In this document: positions 7,839 through 17,201 of the stretch, piece by piece
Layout: each line of letters begins with the position of its first letter
How positions within the stretch are numbered: position 1 is the first letter of the stretch
Assembly (NCBI GenBank): GCA_035268985.1
Contig: DATFJV010000127.1
Span: 1-64,000 of the forward strand
Origin: JAAYHV01 sp035268985
GTDB lineage: Bacteria; Bacillota; Clostridia; Peptostreptococcales; Anaerovoracaceae
Reading direction: 5' to 3'
Length of the DNA stretch: 64,000 nucleotides
The notes under the pieces: generated by a model
Seen by the model: only the letters and a program-made list of their open reading frames with translations
Told to the model about the DNA's origin: nothing
Database searches by the model: none
Program-made: the position numbers and the translations under genes

Positions 7839-9176
7839 TTATAGAGGTGCTTTAGAAAAGATATCGTACCACTCGTCATCTCTATCTTTTTGTTCATCAT
7901 GAACAATTTTCCCATTAATAATCGTGATTACTGCATCTTCTTTTATGAACTCCTGAGGAGTCATTTCTAAAGGATTATAGGAAAATATTGCGATGTCAGC
8001 AATATATCCTTCCTTTATTACTCCTATTTCATCTTCCTTGCCAATTCTTTCAGCAGCTTCTTCCGTTTGATATTTAATCATTTCTTCGGTATTCGTAAAG
8101 TCATCTTTGCTCGTTTTAATAACATCTAGTAATTCTGAATTATTATGATCATTATAAATTACTACTGATCTATTATCGTTTATTCTTCTCTTAGAAAGAA
8201 CCTTTTCCAGCTTATTTAAATCTTCTTTATCATAACATTTAATCTGAATTTTAATGTTAATTTCACCACAGTAATTTATAATCTCATCAATCCATTCTTC
8301 ACTCATCTGTTTATTCAAATCAATAAAAAGCACTTCATGTTCTATATAATTTAAAAGCTCAGAACAGTTTGTTCTTAATTTACCTAGGATATATTTAATG
8401 TATTTTAGTTTATAAGCTCTATTTGCATAAAAGGATCCTTGATATTTAAATTTTAAATTCTCTTCGTTATATAGATCTAGCAATGCATTTTCAAAGCCTT
8501 CATCAAAAAAGTAGGGAGATTTTGCATTAAACAAAGTAGTAAATCCTTTATCCTTTGACTCTTCATTAATTTCCATAACATTCTCAAGTACTTGGTCAAA
8601 ATCATATGGTATTAATAGATTTAAGATATATGGTAATGTTATGATTTCTACCATTTCCTCTTCTGCCGTTTCAAGTATTATATTCTTTGCATATGTGTTA
8701 TATAAGCATTCCATATTGTTCTCGGCAACTAATAAAACTGGTTTTTCTTTCGATATTGAATCAAGCATATTAGTAATTTCGTTAGAGCTTGATTCTTTAA
8801 ATGTATCATCGCCATAACCATGAGCAAAGATTATATCCCTATCATCATAAAAATAGGACATTCCGTCTATGGCATCCATAATCTCAGTCACATTCATCTC
8901 TTCGTCCAAATGAACATATTCCTTAAAAAACACTTCATTAACATAATTTTTATCTGTTTGTATAAAGCCCGGAAAAACGTGTTTACCTTTTAAATCAATT
9001 ATCAAGGTTTCATCACCGATTAATTCTTCCATTGATTCAAAAACACCAATAGCAATTATTTTTTCATCTTTGATTGCCAATGCTTCGTTAATATCGGAAA
9101 TTTCATAATCAGAATAAATATGCCCATTATGTAAAATGGTGTCCGCTTTTTTTCTAGATTTAAATATATTTAACAA
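7839..9176 (-). CDS. YtcJ-like amidohydrolase-family protein, metal-binding motif lost
   Basis: A 445-residue protein with the amidohydrolase layout: an N-terminal beta-sandwich start (ADTILHNGHIY, GKHVFPGF) and the C-terminal signature EEAAERIGKEDEIGVIKEGYIADIAIF. In active members FPGF is followed by DxHxH, whose histidines bind the metal; here residues 73-78 read QTDKNY, so both histidines are gone. It is therefore probably not a working hydrolase of the usual kind. I place the start at TTG 9176, four bases after AAGGGGTGG, rather than at ATG 9203. It is divergent from the DUF2284 gene. The role is unknown. Confidence 0.65.
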   Translation of the reverse strand: MLNIFKSRKKADTILHNGHIYSDYEISDINEALAIKDEKIIAIGVFESMEELIGDETLIIDLKGKHVFPGFIQTDKNYVNEVFFKEYVHLDEEMNVTEIMDAIDGMSYFYDDRDIIFAHGYGDDTFKESSSNEITNMLDSISKEKPVLLVAENNMECLYNTYAKNIILETAEEEMVEIITLPYILNLLIPYDFDQVLENVMEINEESKDKGFTTLFNAKSPYFFDEGFENALLDLYNEENLKFKYQGSFYANRAYKLKYIKYILGKLRTNCSELLNYIEHEVLFIDLNKQMSEEWIDEIINYCGEINIKIQIKCYDKEDLNKLEKVLSKRRINDNRSVVIYNDHNNSELLDVIKTSKDDFTNTEEMIKYQTEEAAERIGKEDEIGVIKEGYIADIAIFSYNPLEMTPQEFIKEDAVITIINGKIVHDEQKDRDDEWYDIFSKAPL

Positions 9177-9287
9177 TTTACCACCCCTTATCGTTTTAAA
9201 CATTTTACCATATATAGCGAATATAAACCACTGTTGAAAATATTCATCAGAGTGATATAATTAATTAATGCTAAGAAGAGGTGCCAT

Positions 9288-9806
9288 ATGATCAAATACA
9301 CAAAAACAATAAGTTTAGATAGACTTATAAAAAACCATTTCGATTTTAATAGAATTAATGGCTATTGCAAAGAATGTCCTAATTACGGAAATTTATGGAG
9401 CTGTCCTCCTTTTGACTTTGACGTAAATGTGGTCTTTAATGGAAGGTCTCATATTAAAATAAATGCTTGGGTCTTTAATACAGAAGAGTTAAAGGATAGC
9501 GAAATAGAACACCTAAATTCAAACACCGTTTATGAAATGAACTATCTTGTTTTAGAAGAAGAAAAGAAAACCCCTGGAAGTTTTGCTTTTTATGCAGATT
9601 CATGTGATATATGCGGCGATGGTTATTGTTCAAGGCTTTCGAATATGCCTTGCCTTCATTTGAATAAAATGAGATACACCCTAGAAGCATTTGGAGTTGA
9701 TGTATTAACTTTATTGGAGGATTTATTCGATTTAAAGTTAGTGTGGGCCGATGAAGGGAAAAAATACCCTAACCAAATTGTCAGGGTTACTGGATTAATA
9801 GAATAA
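9288..9806 (+). CDS. DUF2284 cysteine-rich putative metal-binding protein
   Basis: This 172-residue protein is rich in ordered cysteines: CKECPNYGNLWSCPP at residues 27-41, and SCDICGDGYCSRLSNMPCLH near 105-124. The first motif and the cysteine spacing match the DUF2284 family, which is common in strict anaerobes and has been called a predicted metal-binding protein. Function is not known. AAGAGGTG precedes ATG 9288. It is a single gene, divergent from the amidohydrolase and closed by a terminator. Confidence 0.75.
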   Translation: MIKYTKTISLDRLIKNHFDFNRINGYCKECPNYGNLWSCPPFDFDVNVVFNGRSHIKINAWVFNTEELKDSEIEHLNSNTVYEMNYLVLEEEKKTPGSFAFYADSCDICGDGYCSRLSNMPCLHLNKMRYTLEAFGVDVLTLLEDLFDLKLVWADEGKKYPNQIVRVTGLIE

Positions 9807-9810
9807 CTAT

Positions 9811-9843
9811 AGCCTGTAGCCTAATAAGCTACAGGCCTTTTCT
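9811..9843 (+). terminator. Terminator between DUF2284 gene and hut operon, probably bidirectional
   Basis: GCCTGTAGC (9812-9820) pairs with GCTACAGGC (9828-9836), loop CTAATAA, then CTTTT. The convergent GntR gene ends at 9842, so its stop codon touches the T-run. Confidence 0.88.
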
Positions 9844-10510
9844 ATTCATCTACATGCCATATCTTTTCTGCTCTTTTTTGGGAATGTTCCAAGTGAGTGC
9901 TAATGGCGTCCGCCGCCATATTCTTATCCTTCATTTTTAAAGCCTCAATTATTTTTCTATGCTCCGACAAGATCTCAGATAAATATTTATCATCAAAATA
10001 TAGCATTTTTTTGCTTCTGTTTATATAAGATTTATATGATCTTAAGGCTTGCACTAAGAACCTACTTCCTGTTGCTTTATAGATTATCTCGTGAAAGTCA
10101 TTGTTCATATCCAATACTTTCTGTCTTTCACCCCTCGTTGCATAAAACTCCATTAAGTCACATTGTTCTTTTAGTTCTGAAAGACCTTCGTCATTGATTT
10201 TATCCACTGCCCATTCTATTGCGAGAACTTCTAAAGCCTTTCTAACTGCATAAACATCGGCTATATCTTCTTTGGTAAAACCTTTTGCAAAACACCCTCT
10301 ATAAGGATAATAGTCTATTAGGTCTTCTTCTTCTAGCATCTTAAAAGCTTCCCTGATTGGTGTTCTGCTAACCTTTAATTCTGCTGCTATTTGACTCTCT
10401 TTTATCTTTTCTCCAATTTTATATTCGCCATTTATTATTCTTTTTCTAATAATATTAGCAATTTCATCGGTCAAAGAAAAATCTCCTGAGAACCCCCCAT
10501 TATCAGCCAT
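9842..10510 (-). CDS. GntR-family (FCD domain) transcriptional regulator of the hut operon
   Basis: A 222-residue regulator with an N-terminal winged helix (SQIAAELKVSRTPIREAFKM as recognition region, residues about 40-60) and a C-terminal all-helical FCD ligand-binding domain (residues about 80-215) with Asp and His residues that usually bind a metal. It is the last gene of the hut operon, 15 bases after the formiminotransferase, and has a good AGGAGG. By position it probably senses a histidine-pathway intermediate and acts at the repeats upstream of hutH. Bacillus uses HutP instead, so this is a different control scheme. Confidence 0.85.
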   Translation of the reverse strand: MADNGGFSGDFSLTDEIANIIRKRIINGEYKIGEKIKESQIAAELKVSRTPIREAFKMLEEEDLIDYYPYRGCFAKGFTKEDIADVYAVRKALEVLAIEWAVDKINDEGLSELKEQCDLMEFYATRGERQKVLDMNNDFHEIIYKATGSRFLVQALRSYKSYINRSKKMLYFDDKYLSEILSEHRKIIEALKMKDKNMAADAISTHLEHSQKRAEKIWHVDE

Positions 10511-10525
10511 ATAGCCCTCCTTTAC

Positions 10526-11422
10526 TTAAATCAAATAGTTTTCAAGCACTTGGTCATTGAAATCAAAGTCTTCAATCTGTAAATAGTATTCTGCAGAATC
10601 AATAAGTGCCTTCATTGGACATAGTCCAATAACTTCTGTACCTATTACTTTTACTCCATATCTTGCCGCTTCAATTTTTACCAACTCTGTAACTCTATAA
10701 AGAGGTGTTTGCTCATAATTAGTCATATTGATTGAAACTTGTGCTATATTTCTCTTTTCCAACATAAAGCCCATTGCTTTTACATCTTTAAATCCACCTT
10801 TTGCTTCTCTTATAATGCTAGCTAATTTTTTTGCAATATCAAGGTCATCAGTGTCTAAATTTATATTATATGCTACAAGGGGTGGTCTTGCACCTACAGC
10901 TACAGTGCCTGCTGTCTCATGAATTCTTTGACCACCAAAATCAGGAATCCACTGCTTATCTTTAACTTTCTCTGCCATTCCTTCGAATTGGCCTTTTCTT
11001 ATTTTGGCTAAATTTTTTCTATGCTCAGCTGTCGCCGAATATTCATATAAAAATACAGGCAAATCTGCTACTTTGGCAATTTTCGCACCGACTGCTTTGG
11101 AAAGTTCAACGCAATCTTCAACTGTACAATCTTTAATTGGAACAAAAGGCATTACATCCACCGCACCCATTCTTGGATGTTCTCCTTGATGTTTAGTTAA
11201 ATCTATAAGTTCCACTGCTTTTTTGGCTAGTTTTACACTAGCTTCTTCCATCGCTTTAGCATCTCCTATATATGTTATTACTGTCCTGTTATGGTCTGGA
11301 TCAGAAGAATAATTTAAAAGCTTGCAACCCTCAGTGTTTCTTATTTGATCAACACATGCTTCAACCACTTCTTTATCTTTACCATTACTAATATTTGGTA
11401 TACTTTCAATTATCTGTGCCAT
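10526..11422 (-). CDS. ftcD: Glutamate formimidoyltransferase
   Basis: This 298-residue enzyme transfers the formimino group of formiminoglutamate to tetrahydrofolate, releasing glutamate. The sequence SIPNISNG at the N-terminus, HQGEHPRMGAVDVMPFVP near residues 78-95 (the conserved histidine region), and the central KGGFKDVKAMGFML match the formiminotransferase N- and C-subdomains. Unlike the animal bifunctional protein it lacks the cyclodeaminase domain, which is encoded by the adjacent upstream gene. It lies 13 bases after that gene on the same transcript. Confidence 0.92.
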   Translation of the reverse strand: MAQIIESIPNISNGKDKEVVEACVDQIRNTEGCKLLNYSSDPDHNRTVITYIGDAKAMEEASVKLAKKAVELIDLTKHQGEHPRMGAVDVMPFVPIKDCTVEDCVELSKAVGAKIAKVADLPVFLYEYSATAEHRKNLAKIRKGQFEGMAEKVKDKQWIPDFGGQRIHETAGTVAVGARPPLVAYNINLDTDDLDIAKKLASIIREAKGGFKDVKAMGFMLEKRNIAQVSINMTNYEQTPLYRVTELVKIEAARYGVKVIGTEVIGLCPMKALIDSAEYYLQIEDFDFNDQVLENYLI

Positions 11423-11435
11423 TTTTTATCACTCC

Positions 11436-12065
11436 TTATAATAAACTACCTTTTACATTTTCATAAATTTCCCTAGCCATCTTTTGACTTTCATTGAAGG
11501 TTTTTTCTCCTTCTTCCTTGAACTTTTTAGCTAGTTGTTTATCTTTGATTCCAGGAAGATTAATCAATACATTAAGCCATGCTCCCTCAATGCAAGTATT
11601 TAGATTAATAGCAGCAACTCCAAGATCACTTAAGGCATTTGGGTTTGACTTTCCAATAAGACCCTGTATAAGCTTAAGTCCTTTATAGCCTAACTTCATA
11701 GTATCAAAAGGGACTTCAGTCGCTGTTATTGTACCTTTAGCAATAGCTTCTCTTCTTGAGATCTTTTCTTCATCTGTTTCTTTTGGCATCTTGTATGCAT
11801 TCGCAACTAAATTAAATGCATCTGTATCCGCATCTATTCCGTCGGTTAAAGCTTCATATAAAGGCAATGCCTTTTCCTTGACATCTAAACATAATGCTTC
11901 GTAGTCTTTGTATTTTTCTTTACCAACAGTTAAATCTATCACCATAAGTATTAAGGCCATACCTTGAGCTCCTGCAAGTGCACTTACAGAACCACCACCT
12001 GGTGCTGGTGCCTTTGACTTTAAAACATCTAAATACTCTTTGATTTCCATTTCAACTAATTTCAT
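11436..12065 (-). CDS. fchA: Formimidoyltetrahydrofolate cyclodeaminase
   Basis: This 209-residue helical protein converts 5-formiminotetrahydrofolate to 5,10-methenyltetrahydrofolate and ammonia. The APAPGGGSVSALAGAQG motif at residues 20-36 is the folate-binding signature of the cyclodeaminase family. The ATG overlaps the hutI stop by four bases, so the two are translationally coupled. Together with the downstream formiminotransferase it feeds histidine carbon into the one-carbon pool, which could also serve the metF/metH genes elsewhere in the window. Confidence 0.9.
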   Translation of the reverse strand: MKLVEMEIKEYLDVLKSKAPAPGGGSVSALAGAQGMALILMVIDLTVGKEKYKDYEALCLDVKEKALPLYEALTDGIDADTDAFNLVANAYKMPKETDEEKISRREAIAKGTITATEVPFDTMKLGYKGLKLIQGLIGKSNPNALSDLGVAAINLNTCIEGAWLNVLINLPGIKDKQLAKKFKEEGEKTFNESQKMAREIYENVKGSLL

Positions 12066-13300
12066 TCTATTTCTTTACCTCCTTTAATAACAGTCATTGC
12101 CAAATCCGTTCCAAATCTATAACATAACATTTCAACATCTTTTGCATCCCATATAACTAAGTCAGCTTTCTTCCCGACTTCTATTGTGCCTACTTCTTCA
12201 CCTAATCCCAATGCACAAGCAGGGTTTATAGTTACTGCTGTTAGTATTTCTTCTGGTGTCATTCTATATTTTAAATAACCTAACGTCATAACAAATTGCA
12301 AACTAAATGATGGACACGAACCAGGGTTATAGTCAGTTGCTATAGCAACTGGTATTTCTCTTTTTATCATTTCCCTAACTGGAGCATATTTAGCACCAAG
12401 GTAAAAGGATGTCCCTGGAAGGCACATAGCAGTGGTTCCTCCCTTTTTCATTGATTCTAAACCTTCTTCATTAATTGAAATTAAATGTTCTGCGCTGGAA
12501 GTTTTCATCTCACCTGCAAGCTTACTTCCTCCAATTGCTTTTATTTCATCTGCATGTATTCTTAGTCCAAAACCAAGAGACTTTGCTTTTTCCAAATATT
12601 TTTTACTTTGCTCTGCATTAAAAACAGAATCTTCACAAAATATATCACAAAATTTAGCAAGCTTTCTCTCCTTAATATATGGCATTAATTCTTCACAAAG
12701 CATCTCTATAAAAGCATCCGCCCTTCCTTTATACTCAGGAGGTATGGCATGTGCCCCCATGAAAGTAGGAACTAAAGTCATATCAGTAGTTTCATCTAAA
12801 GCATTAATTACCTCTAGCATTTTTATCTCACTGTCAAAGTCCAACCCATATCCACTTTTTGCTTCCATGGTTGTTACTCCAGAATAAAGAATTTCTGTAA
12901 CAGCTTCATCTGCCTGCTTATATAAATCATCAAAACTTGCTTTTCTTGTGTTTTTTACTGTATCTAGTATTCCTCCGCCAGCTTTTAATATTTCAAGATA
13001 AGAAGCTCCTTTAAGCTTCATTACTATTTCATTTTGTCTAAATCCATGAAAAATTAGATGTGTGTGTCCATCAACAAATCCTGGGGTTACTAGAGAATCT
13101 ATGGCATCAATTTCTTTATCAATTTCACCAATATCGTCTGGAATAACATTGTCCTTTCCAATCGCTTTGATAATATCGTCTTCAATTAATATCCATGTAT
13201 TATCAATTCTTAAGTTTTCTCCCTGTTTATTACCTCTGTGGCTATAACTTCCTACTGGGGTTTGAAGTCTGCCGATATTCTTTATTAATGTCTTTGACAT
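12062..13300 (-). CDS. hutI: Imidazolonepropionase
   Basis: HutI hydrolyses imidazolone propionate to formiminoglutamate. The protein is an intact metal-dependent amidohydrolase: PGFVDGHTHLIFHG supplies the HxH metal ligands, with further histidines in MGAHAIPPEY and LRIHADE, and TDYNPGSCPS supplies the late aspartate. I place the start at ATG 13300 (412 residues), eight bases after GGAGG, rather than at an in-frame ATG seven codons upstream that lacks a ribosome site. It lies between hutU and fchA. Confidence 0.93.
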   Translation of the reverse strand: MSKTLIKNIGRLQTPVGSYSHRGNKQGENLRIDNTWILIEDDIIKAIGKDNVIPDDIGEIDKEIDAIDSLVTPGFVDGHTHLIFHGFRQNEIVMKLKGASYLEILKAGGGILDTVKNTRKASFDDLYKQADEAVTEILYSGVTTMEAKSGYGLDFDSEIKMLEVINALDETTDMTLVPTFMGAHAIPPEYKGRADAFIEMLCEELMPYIKERKLAKFCDIFCEDSVFNAEQSKKYLEKAKSLGFGLRIHADEIKAIGGSKLAGEMKTSSAEHLISINEEGLESMKKGGTTAMCLPGTSFYLGAKYAPVREMIKREIPVAIATDYNPGSCPSFSLQFVMTLGYLKYRMTPEEILTAVTINPACALGLGEEVGTIEVGKKADLVIWDAKDVEMLCYRFGTDLAMTVIKGGKEIE

Positions 13301-13358
13301 TCCTACCTCCGTTTGATTCAAGAATCAGCGCAAAGAACTCTTCACGCTGATTTAATAG

Positions 13359-15377
13359 TTATTTTAAATATTCTTCTACTGTATTATCTATTAAGTCGTC
13401 GTTTGCGACGTATGGAATAGTTATTTGACCATTATAATTTTCATTATACCCTACTGCGGTAGTCATGGCATTCTCATTTCTTGCCCAACATCTTCTACCT
13501 ATTCCTCCCATTACATCCCAAAGCATTGCTGATTTTATTATTTCATCAATTCTTTCTGAACCATCTAATACTAGTCCAAATCCACCATTTATGGCTTTCC
13601 CTATTCCTACTCCGCCACCGTTATGCAATGTTACCATGCTCATTCCTCTAGCCGCATTGCCTGCATAACACTGAACTGCCATATCGGCCATTACATTAGA
13701 CCCATCTTTGATATTAGCAGTTTCCCTGAATGGAGAATCCGTTCCAGAAACATCATGATGATCTCTGCCAAGCATAATAGGACCAATTTTGCCATCCTTT
13801 ACCATTTTATTGAATTTAAGGGCAATTTCCATTCTCCCCTCGCAATCTTGATAAAGTATCCTTGCCTTTGTTCCTACTACAAGCTCATTTTCCTTTGCAT
13901 CCCTTATCCATATCCAGTTATCTCTATCTTGGTATCTTCTATCAGGGTCTATACATTCCATTGCAGCCATGTCAGTTGCATCTAAGTCTTCTTGCCTACC
14001 AGATAGACATACCCATCTGAACGGGCCATATCCATAATCAAAAAGCATTGGTCCCATTAAGTCTTCCACATATGAAGGCCATATGAATCCATCCTTTTCA
14101 TCCTCTCCATTTTTAGAAAGTTCTTTTATTCCAGAATCATACATTGCCTTTAGGAATGAATTTCCATAGTCAAAGAAAAATGCCCCTCTGCCTACTAGTG
14201 ATTTTATTGCTTTGAAATGTCTTTCTAAAGAGTCGTCTACAAATTCGATAAATTCTTCTCGATTATCATGAAGCATTTGGGTTCTTTCATCAAAGCATAA
14301 GCCAACTGGGCAATATCCTCCGTTATACACATTGTGACATGAGGTTTGATCAGATAATAAATCAATATTAAAATTCTTTTCTACTGCAGCTTCAAGTAAA
14401 TCTACAATATTACCATGATAAGCTATTGATATATTATCACTTGATGCTAATTTTTCATTGGCTAGTTTAAAAACATCATCTAAATCATCGTAACAAACAT
14501 CAACCCATCCTTGATCTAGTCGTGTTTGTATTCTAGACAAATCAACTTCAGCAAATATTCCTACTGCGTTGGCTATATTCGCTGCTTTTGGTTGAGCGCC
14601 AGACATTCCGCCTAATCCTGACGACACAAAAGTATGTCCCTTTAAATCATCATCTTCTGCTATTCCCAAATATTTTCTTCCAGCCCCAAGGATAGTATTA
14701 AATGTTCCATGTACTATTCCTTGTGGTCCTATATACATCCAACCACCTGCTGTCATTTGACCATAATTTGCAACACCCATTTCTTCTGCTATTTCCCAAT
14801 CATCTTGGTTGTCAAACATACCAATCATCATGGAGTTAGTATTTATTACTCTAGGCGCAGTTGGCTTAGACGGGAAAAGTCCAACAGGATGTCCTGATTC
14901 AACGACTAGCGTTTGCTCCTCTGTTAATTCTTCTAAGTATTTTTTAATAAGCCTATACTGTAACCAATTCTGACATACTGCTCCAGTTTCTCCATATGTG
15001 ATTAATTCATAAGGATACAACGCAACATTAAAATCTAAATTATTTTCAATCATCACTTGGAAAGCTTTACCAGCCAAACATTTTCCCTTATATTCCTTAA
15101 TAGGTTTCCCATACATTCTACCTTCAGGTCTATATCTATATGCATAAATTCTACCCTTAGTTTTAAGCTCTTCCATAAATTCAGGAGCTAGCTTTTCATG
15201 TAATTCTTCAGGGACATAACGAAGGGCATTCCTTAACGCGATTTTAGTCTGTTCCTTTGTCAGTCTAAACCCCCTGTCCGGAGCTCTTCTTATTCCTTCT
15301 TCAAAATTTGGATACTTGGGATATTCATTATCCAATTTAATTGTCATTGCATCATTAACTTTATAATTATCTATCAT
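13359..15377 (-). CDS. hutU: Urocanate hydratase
   Basis: HutU adds water to urocanate to give imidazolone propionate, using tightly bound NAD+. At 672 residues it belongs to the longer urocanase form common in anaerobes. The stretch YGQMTAGGWMYIGPQGIVHG near residue 205 and DQTSCHNVYNGGYCP near residue 345 are typical family segments, the latter holding the conserved cysteine region. GGGAGG precedes ATG 15377. It follows hutH with 14 bases between. Confidence 0.95.
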   Translation of the reverse strand: MIDNYKVNDAMTIKLDNEYPKYPNFEEGIRRAPDRGFRLTKEQTKIALRNALRYVPEELHEKLAPEFMEELKTKGRIYAYRYRPEGRMYGKPIKEYKGKCLAGKAFQVMIENNLDFNVALYPYELITYGETGAVCQNWLQYRLIKKYLEELTEEQTLVVESGHPVGLFPSKPTAPRVINTNSMMIGMFDNQDDWEIAEEMGVANYGQMTAGGWMYIGPQGIVHGTFNTILGAGRKYLGIAEDDDLKGHTFVSSGLGGMSGAQPKAANIANAVGIFAEVDLSRIQTRLDQGWVDVCYDDLDDVFKLANEKLASSDNISIAYHGNIVDLLEAAVEKNFNIDLLSDQTSCHNVYNGGYCPVGLCFDERTQMLHDNREEFIEFVDDSLERHFKAIKSLVGRGAFFFDYGNSFLKAMYDSGIKELSKNGEDEKDGFIWPSYVEDLMGPMLFDYGYGPFRWVCLSGRQEDLDATDMAAMECIDPDRRYQDRDNWIWIRDAKENELVVGTKARILYQDCEGRMEIALKFNKMVKDGKIGPIMLGRDHHDVSGTDSPFRETANIKDGSNVMADMAVQCYAGNAARGMSMVTLHNGGGVGIGKAINGGFGLVLDGSERIDEIIKSAMLWDVMGGIGRRCWARNENAMTTAVGYNENYNGQITIPYVANDDLIDNTVEEYLK

Positions 15378-15391
15378 TCTTGCCCTCCCAA

Positions 15392-16933
15392 TTACTTAAT
15401 ATTTACAACTTTAGAAACTTCATTAAGTAGTGATTCATCTTTAATCATTTCATCAAACTTTACTATTTCATCATGCATAATTACATCAACGTCAATTGGT
15501 TCCGACTTTTCTCTTATAAAGTAATATGCTGCTTTTGTAGCAGGAGCTAAATTGTCTATATCGCTTTCGCCTATTTCCTGTCTTAGCCATATGCTTTGCG
15601 CCGCTGTCATGATTTCGATTCCAAGAACTTTCTGCGCATTATCTAAAACCATATTTGCCGTTCTTGCAGAAGTCGTCCCCATGGAAACATGATCTTCCTG
15701 ATTCCCTGATGATGGAATTGAGTCTACGCATGCTGGGTGATCATAAATTTTGTTTTCAGAAACTAGAGAAGCTGCTGCGTACTGAGCAATCATAAAGCCT
15801 GAGCAAACACCAGGATGCTTTGTTAAAAACGGAGGTAAACCCTCTGATAGATGAGGATTTATCATTCTTTCACTTCTTCTTTCCGATATATCAGCCAATT
15901 CAGAAATTGCCATTTTTAAAAAGTCAAAGGCCAAGGCCATCGGTTGGCCATGGAAATTACCACCAGAAATTACTTGATCCTCATCTGGAAATACTATAGG
16001 GTTATCGGTTACTGCATTTATTTCTTCACTAACCGCATTATATACATATGCAACGCAGTCTCTTGTTGCTCCATGAACTTGTGGTACACATCTTAATGTA
16101 TATGGATCTTGTACTTTTGTGGGTTGTACATCAAAAGCATTTTTGCTTCCTTCAAGAATATTTCTCAGGTTTTCAGCACTTACCATTTGTCCCATATGTC
16201 CTCTTAAATCTTGAACCTTAGAATCGTAAGCTTTGGTTATTCCATGGAGCGCTTCGTCTGTTAATGCTGCAGCCAAATCTGCAATTTTTTGTAATTGTAT
16301 GGCCTCCCACAAAACATTAATTCCCACAGCTGTCATCATCTGTGTTCCGTTATTTAATGCTAGTCCTTCTTTTGCTGCAAGTTCAATAGGTTTAATTCCT
16401 TCTATTTGTAAGGCCTCTTCAGCCTTCATGTTTTTACCTTTATATTCTACCATGCCTTCACCCATTAGTCCAAGGGCTATACATGATAATGGTGCTAAGT
16501 CTCCAGAAGCGCCAAGTGATCCTTTTTCTGGGACTAGAGGGTGTATCCCTGCATTTAACATATCCACTAAAGTTTGAAGTGTTTTAAGCCTTATTCCTGA
16601 ATGACCTCTTGATAATGCATTACATCTTAGAAGCATCGCAGCTCGTACTATATGTTTAGGATAATTATCCCCCAGTGAACATGTATGACTTCTGATTAGG
16701 TTTTTTTGCAAAGCTTTAGTTTCATCATGAGAAATAAGAACATTTGCAAATTGACCAAAACCAGTGGTTAATCCATATATTATTGCACCTTCTTCTAGCT
16801 TTTTCTCAATATAATCTCGGGCCTTTTTAACCGCAGCCTTAGCATCATCTGATACTACAACATTTTCATCTTCTCTGCAGACTCTAATTACTTCTTCCAC
16901 AGTAAGATCTTTACCATTAATAATAACAGCCAT
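15392..16933 (-). CDS. hutH: Histidine ammonia-lyase
   Basis: HutH eliminates ammonia from histidine to make urocanate, the entry step of the pathway. The 513-residue protein has the Ala142-Ser143-Gly144 tripeptide in GSLGASGDLAPLS, which cyclises to the MIO electrophile, plus the conserved GTTSARTANM and NGTQMMTA segments. GAGGAGG precedes ATG 16933. It is the promoter-proximal gene of the minus-strand operon hutH-hutU-hutI-fchA-ftcD-gntR. Confidence 0.96.
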   Translation of the reverse strand: MAVIINGKDLTVEEVIRVCREDENVVVSDDAKAAVKKARDYIEKKLEEGAIIYGLTTGFGQFANVLISHDETKALQKNLIRSHTCSLGDNYPKHIVRAAMLLRCNALSRGHSGIRLKTLQTLVDMLNAGIHPLVPEKGSLGASGDLAPLSCIALGLMGEGMVEYKGKNMKAEEALQIEGIKPIELAAKEGLALNNGTQMMTAVGINVLWEAIQLQKIADLAAALTDEALHGITKAYDSKVQDLRGHMGQMVSAENLRNILEGSKNAFDVQPTKVQDPYTLRCVPQVHGATRDCVAYVYNAVSEEINAVTDNPIVFPDEDQVISGGNFHGQPMALAFDFLKMAISELADISERRSERMINPHLSEGLPPFLTKHPGVCSGFMIAQYAAASLVSENKIYDHPACVDSIPSSGNQEDHVSMGTTSARTANMVLDNAQKVLGIEIMTAAQSIWLRQEIGESDIDNLAPATKAAYYFIREKSEPIDVDVIMHDEIVKFDEMIKDESLLNEVSKVVNIK

Positions 16934-17170
16934 AAACGCCTCCTCTTAATTGGCGAATGTATAATTATGCTCTATACAATTTTTGTTTGCATAAATATAC
17001 ATTCTATATAATTTTGTGTTTTACTAATTATACAATTTATTGGCAATTAATTCCATAGTTTCTCCTTATTTTCTTTGTTTTTTCTTGTTTTTTTGTCATT
17101 TCGAATCGACCTATTGATAAGAATCCGTATTTTGCCTTTAGCACTTTAGCGCTTTAATGTGTATAAATAT
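16934..17170 (-). promoter_or_regulatory. hut operon upstream region with repeated TATACAATTT elements
   Basis: The plus strand shows TATACAATTT twice, at 16973-16982 and 17029-17038 (56 bases apart), a related TATACATTCTATATAATT around 16997-17014, and an inverted TGTATA...TATACA pair around 16958-16978. These are good operator candidates for the GntR regulator and the AT-rich blocks could also hold the promoter. No gene is seen in this stretch. Confidence 0.4.
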
Positions 17171-17171
17171 A

Positions 17172-17195
17172 CGAAACTCCCTTTCGGGAGTTTCG
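17172..17195 (-). terminator. Hairpin after hydrogenase gene
   Basis: Perfect 10-bp stem CGAAACTCCC/GGGAGTTTCG with a TTTC loop, just after the hydrogenase stop at 17202. The minus-strand tail is TATATTTAT, a weak T-run. Confidence 0.65.
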
Positions 17196-17201
17196 ATTAT
17201 A

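Noticed and set aside
12432..12887. A 151-codon plus-strand open frame inside hutI
   Set aside because: It is antisense to a gene with clear imidazolonepropionase motifs, has no ribosome site and its translation has no recognisable domain.
13623..13985. A 120-codon plus-strand open frame inside hutU
   Set aside because: Antisense to urocanase, rich in Ile/Ser/Cys as expected for a shadow frame.
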